Assembly (NCBI RefSeq): GCF_000802965.1
Contig: NZ_JSAK01000038.1
Location: 26,715-90,714 of the forward strand
DNA length: 64,000 bases
Reading direction: 5' to 3'
DNA from: Pseudomonas fluorescens
Lineage (GTDB): Bacteria; Pseudomonadota; Gammaproteobacteria; Pseudomonadales; Pseudomonadaceae
The position numbers were made by a program, and so were the translations under genes. Below, piece by piece: positions 1-8,800 of the stretch (position 1 is the first letter of the stretch; every line of letters begins with the position of its first letter). The notes below the pieces were generated by a model. The model saw nothing but the letters and a program-made list of their open reading frames with translations. It had not been told where the DNA came from and searched no databases.

Positions 1-1171
1 GTTCTATCCATTCTCCGTAGCTATTCGGGTCATAAGAAATTGAGCCGCCCATGTTGCCGTCCACACGCATTGCGCCATCGCGGTGATAGCTGTGAACAGG
101 ACACTTCGGACTGTTGACTGGGATCTGGGAGTGATTTACGCCTAGACGATAACGCTGCGCGTCACTGTAGGAGAACAGCCGGCCTTGTAACATTTTGTCT
201 GGCGAGAAGCTGATACCTGGCACGATATTGCCGGGGTTGAACGCGGCCTGTTCCACCTCCGCGAAAAAGTTTTCCGGGTTACGGTTCAGTTCCATTACGC
301 CAACTTCGATCAGCGGGTAGTCCTTATGCGACCACACCTTGGTCAGATCGAATGGGTTCAAGTGGTAGGTGCTGGCTTCGTTCTCGGGCATGATCTGGAT
401 GAACAAAGTCCAGCGCGGGAAGTCGCCGCGCTCGACACTTTCATACAGATCGCGCTGGTGCGTTTCACGATCACCGCCAACAAGCTGCGCAGCTTCGGCG
501 TCAGAAAGATTCTTGATGCCTTGTTGGGTCTTGAGTGTGAACTTGACCCAGAAGCGCTCGTTTGCGGCATTCAAGAAACTGAAGGTGTGGCTGCCGAAAC
601 CGTGCATATGTCGAAAGCTGGAAGGTATGCCACGGTCACTCATAACGATGGTGACCTGATGCAGCGCTTCAGGTAGCGAAGTCCAGTAATCCCAGTTGTT
701 GTTGGCGTTGCGTAGTCCGGTGCGCGGGTCGCGCTTGATGGCGTGGTTCAGATCGGGGAATTTCAGCGGATCACGTATGAAGAACACTGGAGTATTGTTG
801 CCCACCAAATCCCAGTTTCCTTCTTCGGTATAGAACTTCATGGCAAAGCCGCGGATATCACGTTCCGCATCTGCCGCGCCGCGCTCGCCGGCGACCGTCG
901 AGAAGCGCGTGAACATCGGTGTTTGCTTGCCAATTTGCGAGAACAGTTTTGCTTTGGTGTAGCGTGTGATGTCGTGCGTAACAGTGAAGGTGCCATAGGC
1001 ACCGGCGCCTTTGGCGTGCATTCGGCGTTCGGGGATCACTTCACGGTCGAAGTGAGCGAGTTTTTCCAACAACCAAACGTCTTGTAGAAGGGCAGGGCCG
1101 CGCGGGCCTGCCGTTTGAGTATTGTTATTGTCAACAACAGGAGCGCCAAACGCGGTTGTGAGCTTTTTCAT
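1..1171 (-). CDS. Catalase, monofunctional heme type (3' end outside window)
   Basis: The gene encodes a heme catalase that dismutates hydrogen peroxide. It reads leftward from an ATG at 1171 and leaves the window after about 390 residues, so the C-terminus is not seen. Visible family motifs are the distal-histidine segment (PERRMHAKGAGAYG, around residue 50), the active-site asparagine segment (DLVGNNTPVFF), and the proximal heme-tyrosine segment (RLFSYSDAQRYRLG). The start is supported by AAAGGTGG just upstream. The N-terminus (MKKLTTAFGAPVVDNN) resembles the small-subunit Pseudomonas catalases without a signal peptide. I cannot choose between katA and katB names from the sequence. Confidence 0.93.
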   Translation of the reverse strand, partial: MKKLTTAFGAPVVDNNNTQTAGPRGPALLQDVWLLEKLAHFDREVIPERRMHAKGAGAYGTFTVTHDITRYTKAKLFSQIGKQTPMFTRFSTVAGERGAADAERDIRGFAMKFYTEEGNWDLVGNNTPVFFIRDPLKFPDLNHAIKRDPRTGLRNANNNWDYWTSLPEALHQVTIVMSDRGIPSSFRHMHGFGSHTFSFLNAANERFWVKFTLKTQQGIKNLSDAEAAQLVGGDRETHQRDLYESVERGDFPRWTLFIQIMPENEASTYHLNPFDLTKVWSHKDYPLIEVGVMELNRNPENFFAEVEQAAFNPGNIVPGISFSPDKMLQGRLFSYSDAQRYRLGVNHSQIPVNSPKCPVHSYHRDGAMRVDGNMGGSISYDPNSYGEWIE

Positions 1172-1278
1172 GTGGCCACCTTTAAGTATCAGAGTGTGTA
1201 CCGGTGGTGCCAGCGATCGACAACGATGAAGAACTTCGTCTTCTCAATGGCTGAAAACCACCCAATCGAGACAAACAA

Positions 1279-1360
1279 CAGTTCAAGCATGACAAACATC
1301 AAATGCCCAATGGGGGCCATCAGTGATGGCGGTCTCAATGGACCCCTTGTTCGCGCTTTT
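1279..1360 (+). repeat. 82-bp direct repeat, copy 1
   Basis: This 82-bp stretch recurs at 1761-1842 with five mismatches. It contains the short palindrome GCCATCAGTGATGGC. It lies in gene-poor DNA just downstream of the catalase promoter region and could be an insertion-element end or a duplicated intron insertion site. Confidence 0.8.
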
Positions 1361-1760
1361 TGGGGTGAATTTCAGTGGCGAGCAACGGGCGCAAGCGGCC
1401 GAACGTAGTCCACGGCAGGCCGAGGTTCCTCTCGGGCCATACCACTTCTAAGGCGATCCACACCCCATCGCCATCCCCACGACGCCCCAGCTCACTGTCG
1501 CCACAACGAATTGGCGGACATCCTTGTAGTTCTAGGCTGGGCTTTTAATCACGGTGTTCATCTGGCGACCACTCGTTGTGCTCTACAGGAATAATCACGA
1601 GATTTCGCGAAACATGCGCGTTAAAAGATGTAAAAATTTAATGGGTAGGCATGTTAAAAGTTGTGAATTGGGCGTGATTTTTCCATCTCAAAACCGGATT
1701 GGCTTTGTTGTAGCTACCTTCCCGCGGCCACCTGCGCGTCGTACTTTCAAACAACAACAT

Positions 1761-1842
1761 CAGTTCAAGCATGATAAACATCAAATGCCCAATGGGGGCC
1801 ATCAATGATGGCGGTCTCAATGTGCCCCTTGTTGGCGCTTTT
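1761..1842 (+). repeat. 82-bp direct repeat, copy 2
   Basis: This is the second copy of the repeat at 1279-1360. The palindrome here reads GCCATCAATGATGGC, so the arms are kept while the central base differs. The copy lies immediately upstream of, and in the same reading frame as, a group II intron reverse-transcriptase fragment, which suggests a link to mobile DNA. Confidence 0.8.
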
Positions 1843-1869
1843 GCTCGCTACCAAGTCGCAGCGGGTCAG

Positions 1870-2020
1870 CGCTGGTGTTTAGAGCACGATCTGGAGAATT
1901 TCTTTGATCGGGTCAAATACGATGTATTGCTGGCGTATATCGAACGTCAAATCGAAGACATGCGGGTGCTCATGCTGATCAGTCGCTATCTCGAAGCGGG
2001 GACGATGTCAGGTGGACTCG
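1870..2020 (+). pseudogene. Group II intron reverse transcriptase/maturase fragment
   Basis: About 50 residues match the catalytic core start of LtrA-type reverse transcriptases: an HDLENFFDRVKYDVLLAYI segment followed by RVLMLISRYLEAGTMSGG. In intact proteins this is the block containing the first catalytic aspartate. Nothing before it (fingers) or after it (YADD box, maturase domain X, endonuclease) is present, so the gene is a short scrap. The open frame that carries it begins in repeat copy 2 and closes at 2085. Confidence 0.75.
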
Positions 2021-2421
2021 TATGCCGACAGCAGAAAGGGAAGCCGCATTTCGCCGCAGCTGTCGAACACAGGTGGCAAACGTAAATCGCGTGAACGAAA
2101 GCGCAAGGATGAAGAGGGTATCGAGGACGATGAACCGTTTTGATCTGCACCATAAACACCCTGCCGCATGCCTGCGTGCGGTGGGGCCCGATGCGTCTTC
2201 AACCAAGACACTACTGCTAAGCTTATTCACATTTTCAATCGGCAGGGTCAGTTTTCAATCAGCGCCAACACCATGACTCCAATCAGCAAGTATCTGGTCA
2301 GTTTGAGGATACGTTGGGGGATGCTGAGCAAAGCGAACATGGTCAGCTCTCTCAAATGGTCGCGAGATTGTAAGAAGGGCGCCCGTTATGCTGTCACGGA
2401 CTCCCTATACAGGATTGGGCC
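2021..2421. other. Gene-poor stretch with a possible charged protein tail
   Basis: I recognise no complete gene here. One frame up to the stop at 2141-2143 encodes a strongly charged tail (GGKRKSRERKRKDEEGIEDDEPF, shown only as GGKRKSRERKRK then DEEGIEDDEPF). That composition suggests the end of a lost mobile-element protein, but I cannot name it. The remainder has no convincing reading frame, RNA gene or promoter. Confidence 0.3.
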
Positions 2422-3648
2422 TCAGGCTACCGGGATCAGCGGATCGGCAGCAGCCAAGGCGGAGGCACGATCAGCTGGCGGGTAGATCCATTGGGTATTG
2501 ATCTGCGTTTTCAACTCCTTGGCTGGCTCCTTCACCAACGAAAGCTGGCGATCCCAGCCTTCGGTGTATACCGCTCCCCAGGCACCGAGATCGAGACAAG
2601 TCACATACTTGGGTTGACGGTAGGGAACTGGCGAGACACCGATCAAATCCGCGACGACGTTGTTCCCGGCATATCGACCCAGGGAAATCGCGTGTTGACA
2701 GGACATTGCCGCGAAATTGCCAATATCGTCGGTTGCTGCATAAGCAACGTCGCCGGCCGCGTATACGTGGTCTTGGCCCAACACCCTCAAGTTCTCGTCG
2801 ACATGCAGGCGTCCCAAGTTGTCGCGGGCACTGGTCATCTGTTCGGTTAACGGACTGGCACGGAAACCAACAGTCCATATCACAGTCTGGCTCTCAATAC
2901 GGCGACCATCAGCGAGGGTGACTCCATTGGCGTCAATCGCAGCGACGCTCGCGTTGACCTCCCATTCGATACCCAGTTCTTTAGACGCTTCTATAACCGA
3001 AGGCCGAATTCCGTCACCCAGCGTTGCGGCAATCTCAGGCGCACGGTCGATGATGATCACGCGAATGGCCTGATCGTTACCCAGCATGGATCGCAGGCGT
3101 GCTGGCATTTCGGTGCCAGTCTCGATTCCGGTAAAACCTCCGCCAGCGATTACTATGGTATTTCGGGCTACGCTCTCGGGCCTGTTCTTGAGGGATTTCA
3201 GATGGTTCTCGAGATGCACCGCCGTTTCAATCTGGTCAACGTCGAAGGCATGAGAAGCAAGACCTGGCACGGATGGGCGAGCTAACTGGCTGCCCGATGC
3301 AAGCACCAATCGGTCATAGGCAACCGTACCTTGGCGACCTGCCTCATCACGGTAACCAACGACTTTTGCCTGTTCGTCGATAAGCTCGGCAGAACCTTTA
3401 ATGAAGCGCACCCCGACCAGATCGAACAAGTTATCCAACGGTGCGAACATTTTGTGCACGTCAGGTTCGTAGAACCGGGGACGAATACGCAATTCCGCTT
3501 GAGGTGCCATTAGGGTGATTTCCACGTCCTTGCGATTGTGCATGTCCAGCAAGCGGGCGGCACTTAACGCACTCCATACACCACCGAACCCCGCGCCAAT
3601 AACCAGAATTTGCTGTTTCACGGTTTGTTCCTCAGAAGAAGTGGTCAA
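2422..3648 (-). CDS. NAD(P)/FAD-dependent oxidoreductase, type II NADH dehydrogenase-like
   Basis: This 408-residue flavoprotein should transfer electrons from NAD(P)H through FAD to a quinone or other small acceptor. The N-terminal dinucleotide fold for FAD is at residues 12-25 (ILVIGAGFGGVWSA). A second Rossmann fold for NAD(P)H starts near residue 163 (NTIVIAGGGFTGIE). The conserved second FAD contact is near residue 295 (HVYAAGDVAYA). The length matches single-subunit NDH-2-like enzymes. No C-terminal hydrophobic anchor is obvious. It stands alone, with the next genes in separate units. The true electron acceptor cannot be told from sequence. Confidence 0.85.
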   Translation of the reverse strand: MTTSSEEQTVKQQILVIGAGFGGVWSALSAARLLDMHNRKDVEITLMAPQAELRIRPRFYEPDVHKMFAPLDNLFDLVGVRFIKGSAELIDEQAKVVGYRDEAGRQGTVAYDRLVLASGSQLARPSVPGLASHAFDVDQIETAVHLENHLKSLKNRPESVARNTIVIAGGGFTGIETGTEMPARLRSMLGNDQAIRVIIIDRAPEIAATLGDGIRPSVIEASKELGIEWEVNASVAAIDANGVTLADGRRIESQTVIWTVGFRASPLTEQMTSARDNLGRLHVDENLRVLGQDHVYAAGDVAYAATDDIGNFAAMSCQHAISLGRYAGNNVVADLIGVSPVPYRQPKYVTCLDLGAWGAVYTEGWDRQLSLVKEPAKELKTQINTQWIYPPADRASALAAADPLIPVA

Positions 3649-3851
3649 TAAACATGAAGTTGTTCTTCAGGTTTGGCGGGACGATATCCGGGTACCAAAA
3701 TGAAGATACTTTGTTTCGTTGCAGCGAGTCGTCCGCTGTGAATTCATGATACGGACTATTTTTCTCGGCTCACTTCTACATCGGTTCAACCAAACCATAC
3801 GTCAGTGGGGTTGATATATACGAAGGTGTTACAAGAGGGGCTGCTCTGATT

Positions 3852-4244
3852 TCAGGGCTGTTGGCGGAGGGCGGTTTCTACGCAGTTCAGGAGTCTATCC
3901 GCGTCGCACGGCTTAGGTAAGCAGGCAATCAGATTAGGAGTGGCAGCAGTAATATGCGGCGCCGCTGCGGGGTAACCAGTGATGAAAATCGTAGGGATAC
4001 GTATGCCCATCGCAATGAGCTGTTCACACATCTCTACACCGCTCATCTCCGGCATCTGGATATCAGAAATCAGGCAGTGTATTTCGCCAGAGTTGGTGGA
4101 GCTCAGAAACTCCCGCGCGTTGCAGTAGGCTCGTATGCTATACCCGCTGGAACGTAGTAAAGTTTCCAAGGCTTTTCGAAATGAGTCTTCGTCATCGACT
4201 ATTGCAATGAATGTTGTCTTGCGCATGTTGATATCTTTATCCAT
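3852..4244 (-). CDS. Stand-alone response regulator receiver domain
   Basis: The product is a receiver domain only, about 130 residues, related to FixJ-type regulators. From the chosen start the acidic pair is D17/D18, the phospho-acceptor is D61 (in CLISDIQMPEMSG), the switch threonine is in IFITGYP, and the conserved lysine is K111 (in LPKP). There is no output domain. I chose the ATG at 4244 because GGAG lies about nine bases before it; an ATG at 4259 is also in frame. It probably belongs with the nearby histidine kinase (5810-11293), either as a phosphate sink or through protein contacts. Confidence 0.85.
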   Translation of the reverse strand: MDKDINMRKTTFIAIVDDEDSFRKALETLLRSSGYSIRAYCNAREFLSSTNSGEIHCLISDIQMPEMSGVEMCEQLIAMGIRIPTIFITGYPAAAPHITAATPNLIACLPKPCDADRLLNCVETALRQQP

Positions 4245-4259
4245 TTTAAAGAGCTCCAT

Positions 4260-4620
4260 GACAGAGCATGTCGTTTTTACAAGATACGCGGTCCTATAAG
4301 GTGGAATAGTTATACCTATGTATAGTTCACTAAAACCAAAGGGTTGATATTGAACGCTACCAATCGATCCAACGCCTGTGCTTCGCCATTGCTATCGCCT
4401 GCTTAGGTGTTGTTGATGGCACGGATCAAGCAACAGCCTCTCCTTCAAGCGGCATACCCTGGTGCTACGGCGCCCAACCAAGGGATACCCAAGCTGTACC
4501 CAGGTGCAAGTGACCTCTCACCGTTGGCTTGAATGAACTTGAGTTGCATCGCTGGCCTCCAGCGGCTCTGGATGCACGGCGAGTTGTTGTTCGATTTCCA
4601 CTACCCCAGCGGCGAACAAA
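4260..4620. other. 360-bp stretch without recognised gene
   Basis: I see no supported gene between the receiver gene and the broken LysR gene. Frames on the minus strand here are antisense to the LysR remnant and have no family resemblance. Confidence 0.5.
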
Positions 4621-5543
4621 GTGCACAGAAATGACCAGCGACATGCTGACATCAATCTGCTTGTGTTTTTTGTAACGGTGATGTGTGAACGCAATGTCAC
4701 CCGGGCCGGAGAGCGATTGTTCCTCGGGCAGACCACCATCAGTTGCGCGCTCGGACGACTGCGTTCCATGTTCAACGATCCACTGTTCATTCGCGCTGGT
4801 CGGGTGATGGAGCCGACTGGCGGGGCAGAGGAGATCCACGCGCGACTGGCACCTGCTCTGGAAGGGACCGCCGTGGCGAGAGTTGCACTCAGACATTCGA
4901 TCCGCAGACCAGCGATGGGACTTTCCATGTCGGACTTTCCGATGATGTCGAGTACGCGCTACTTCCATCCTTGATGAGGCATCTGCGGGATGAGGCGCCG
5001 AATATCACGCTTCTGGTGCGTAGGGTGGATCAGCGGTAATTGCCGCAATTGCTTGCCTCCGGCGAAATCGGGCATCAGTCTGGTGCAGGAGTTACCAGCC
5101 AGCGCTCATTGCAAGTGCCTTCGGCCGATGCTGCCGATGCTCCTTCGCGCCGACTCGCCCCGGGCCCCTTGGATCTGGATGAGTTTTGCAGACGACCTCT
5201 TATGGTGGTGTCTTCGATGGGCAATATCATCGATGATGCCGATCATGCCTTGGGTTTGGTAGGGCGACAGCGAAAAGTGGTGCTGGCAGTGCCGCAGTTC
5301 AGTGCCTTGCCTGCTTTGTTAAAGGGAAGCGACATGCTTGCGATTGTACCGGACTACGTCGCCCACGCCGTTGAGCGACTGGAAGGAATACGCGTAGAGA
5401 TTGCTCCGGTGGAGCTACCGGCGCCAGACTTGTCCATACCCTGGCGTGGCGCATTTCACAACGATCCGCGCGAAAGCTGGCTACGCTCGTATTTCTGTCG
5501 TCATCTTGGCCAGCAGCAGAGGCCCTCCGTGGCCCTGGCTTGA
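4621..5543 (+). pseudogene. LysR-family transcriptional regulator, frameshifted remnant
   Basis: The reading is spread over at least two frames. The first part (4621-4900) carries the winged-helix signature (INLLVFFVTVMCERNVTRAG, then LGQTTISCALGRLRSMFNDPLFIR). The second (about 4880-5039) continues as FHVGLSDDVEYALLPSLMRHL in another frame. The rest (5040-5543) gives the C-terminal effector-domain pattern (SDMLAIVPDYVAHAVERLEGI, split here). A stop or frame change near 5037 and garbling around 5060-5210 break the gene. Together the pieces make a normal LysR length of about 300 residues. Sequencing error is possible, but several separate lesions argue for a true pseudogene. Confidence 0.85.
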
Positions 5544-5617
5544 ACACGGCGGCACAGTGTTTTGCGTGCTGCGGTCTGTCACATACGAGTAGAACAATGA
5601 AGTAACTTGAAGGGCTT

Positions 5618-5642
5618 CCACGAAGAGCTACACTCTTCGTGG
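5618..5642 (+). terminator. Perfect 10-bp hairpin, possible terminator
   Basis: CCACGAAGAG and CTCTTCGTGG form a perfect stem around the loop CTACA. It lies just after the LysR remnant and before the large kinase gene. There is no T-run, so it may instead be a rho-dependent or RNA-stability element. Confidence 0.45.
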
Positions 5643-5809
5643 TAAAACGGCCCGTTCTGGATGTTTTGGGAAATCACAAACATCAGGCATCCAACCGCAG
5701 CCACGGAAGCCGCCCTCATGGAGCGGTATCGGCATTTTCGGCGTGACACTGGACGATAGCCCGACGGCAAAGTGCGGCATATAAGAAACCACTTATTGTT
5801 CACACGCCT

Positions 5810-8800
5810 ATGAATAACCACGCGCAGATTTTATGGGATGACGGTGAGCGTATCTTCTGCCGGCAGCAACATCCGCATCCAGACTGCGACTGCAGTGTCC
5901 TAGTTACTCGGCCAGTTGTTGATCAACCGTCTCCCGCCTGCCTTGGTCGTCTCGCTCATGAATTGGATCTGAAGGAAGAGCTCGAGGCCAGTTGGGCGGT
6001 ACGACCGATTGAGTTAGTACGCGAAGGCGGGCAGGTGCAATTGGTGCTCGAGGATCCTGGTGGCATTCCGCTGCTGCAGTTGCTTGACTCGCCCATGGAG
6101 ACGGCCACTTTTTTGCGGCTTGCAATCAGCGTTGCAGCGCCGCTGGGCAAACTCCACCAGCGCGGGCTCGTCCACAAAGATATCAAGCCCAGCCATATCC
6201 TGGTGAACTGCACCGATGGGCAGGCTCGGCTCACCGGTTTCGGTCTGACCTCACGGTTGCCACGCGAGCGTCACGTGCCCGAAACCATCGCAGGCACGCT
6301 TGCCTATATGGCACCTGAACAAACCGGGCGGATGAATCGCTCGATTGATTCGCGCAGTGACCTCTATTCCTTCGGTATCACGCTCTACGAGATGCTGACC
6401 GGCTCGTTACCATTCAAGGCTTCGGACCCGATTGAGTGGGTGCACTGCCATATCGCCAAAAAACCGCTGTCCCCCAGCGAACGGATCGAATCCATCCCCG
6501 AGGTACTCTCCGATATCGTCATGAAACTGCTGGCCAAGACCGCTGAAGACCGCTATCAGACGGCCGCTGGTGTTGAACATGATCTTCGACGATGCTTGGC
6601 AGACTGGCAGCGGTTTCACCAGATCAATGCCTTCACTTTGGACGAGCACGGTCAATCCGATCGCCTGCTGATTCCCGAGAAGCTCTATGGTCGCGAACGT
6701 GAGGTAAATACCCTGATCGCTGCGTTCGATCGGATCATATCGAGCAGCACTCCGGAGCTTGTTTTGGTCACCGGCTATTCGGGAATCGGCAAATCCTCGG
6801 TGGTCAATGAGTTGCACAAGGTATTGGTGCCGCCGCGAGGGCTTTTTGCTACCGGTAAGTTTGATCAATACCGGCGCGACATTCCTTATTCGACGATGGT
6901 TCAGGCTTTCCAAAGTCTGGTGCGCATGTTGTTGGGTAAGCCCGATAAGGAACTGGCGCAATGGCGCGAAGCACTGCACAGCGCACTGGACATTAATGCG
7001 CGACTAATGACTGATCTCATTCCCGAACTGAAGCTCATCATTGGCGAACCACCACCGGTTCCGCCACTTGAACCTCAGCAGGCACAACGGCGTTTCCTGC
7101 TAGTGTTCCGGCAGTTTATCGGCGTATTTGCCCGTGTAGAGCATCCTCTTGCCCTGTTTCTCGATGATCTGCAGTGGCTTGATGCGGCAACGCTCGATCT
7201 ATTGGAGGATCTATTGGTCAGCTCGGATGTACGGCACCTGATGCTGGTGGGGGCTTACCGCAGCAACGAGGTGGATGCATTACACCCGCTTACGGAAAAA
7301 CTTCACGCCATTCGCAACGCGGGTGGGCGAATTGATGAGATCATGCTGGCACCACTCGCCAAGGCGCATATTGAGCAGTTGGTCTCCGATTCTCTACATG
7401 ATGAGCTGAGGCGCATCGAGCCTCTCGCGCAGTTGGTGCTAGACAAAACGGCAGGCAATCCGTTTTTCGTGATCCAGTTTTTGCAGGCCCTCGCTGATGA
7501 GCAGTTGCTGTCCTTCGACCATGACACCCGACAGTGGCGCTGGGATCCGGATCGCATCCATGCCAAGGGTTACACCGACAATGTCGTGGACCTGATGGTC
7601 GACAAGCTGACCCGCTTACCCACAGAAACACAGCGAGCATTGCAGCAGCTGGCTTGCCTGGGAAACGTCGCAGGGATCTCCACGCTTTCAACTGTTCTGG
7701 GCGTCCCGAAGACCAAGATCCGCACGGTACTGTGGGAAGCGATTCGCCTGGAACTGGTCGAGAGGTTGGAGGGCACTTATGGTTTTGTCCATGACCGTAT
7801 TCACGAAGCCGCTTATTCACTGATCCCCGAGGAATTTCGGGCCGAAGCACATCTACGGATTGGGCGGTTGCTCGCGGCGCAAACGCCCGTGCAAGGACGG
7901 GAGGCGGCGATCTTTGAGATCGTCGGCCAGCTCAATCGAGGGGCCGGATTGCTCACCGATCAGAGCGAGCGGGAGCAGTTAGCTGAGTTCAACCTGATTG
8001 CCGGTCAGCGCGCCAAGGCATCAACAGCTTATGCATCAGCACTGAACTATCTCACCATCGGCGCGCAATTGTTGGACGAAGACTGCTGGAAGCATCGACA
8101 TGAACTTGTCTTCACTCTTGGGTTGAACCGGGCCGAGTGCGAGCTCCTGACCGGGCAACTTTCGGCTGCTGACATGCGCCTGACGGCGCTATCGAAGCGC
8201 GCCACGAGCACTATCGAAAGAGCCAGCGTCGTGTGCCTGCAAATGGACGTTTACTTACTCCTCGATCGGAGTGATGGCGCAGTAGCTGTCTGCCTGGATT
8301 ACTTGCGGCATGTCGGTATCGATTGGTCAGCCCATCCGGACGACGACGAAGTGCGTCAGGAGTACGAGCAAATCTGGTCGAAACTGGGGGCACGGGCAAT
8401 TAAAGATCTCATCGATTTGCCGCTGATGGAGAATGTGGCTCACCTCATGACCATCAGCGCGTTGAGCAAGCTTTTTCCTCCGGCGTTACAGACGGATGCG
8501 AATCTGACGTGCCTATTGATCTGCAAGGCGATCAGTCTCAGCCTCGAATGGGGCAACTGCGATGCCTCCTGTGTGCACTACGCCAATGCCTTCAGAGTCG
8601 CCGGGCGACGTTTCGGTGATTATCAGGATGGCTTCCGCTTTGGCCAACTCGGCTGTGATCTTGTCGAACGACGGGGGCTGAATCGATTCGAAGCCAGCAC
8701 CTATCTTTGCTTTTCGAATTTTGCCGTACGTTGGATGAAGCCCGTGGGGCAATGTCGCGATCTGTTGCTTCGTTCCTTTGTTGCGGCAAACCGGTCGGGC

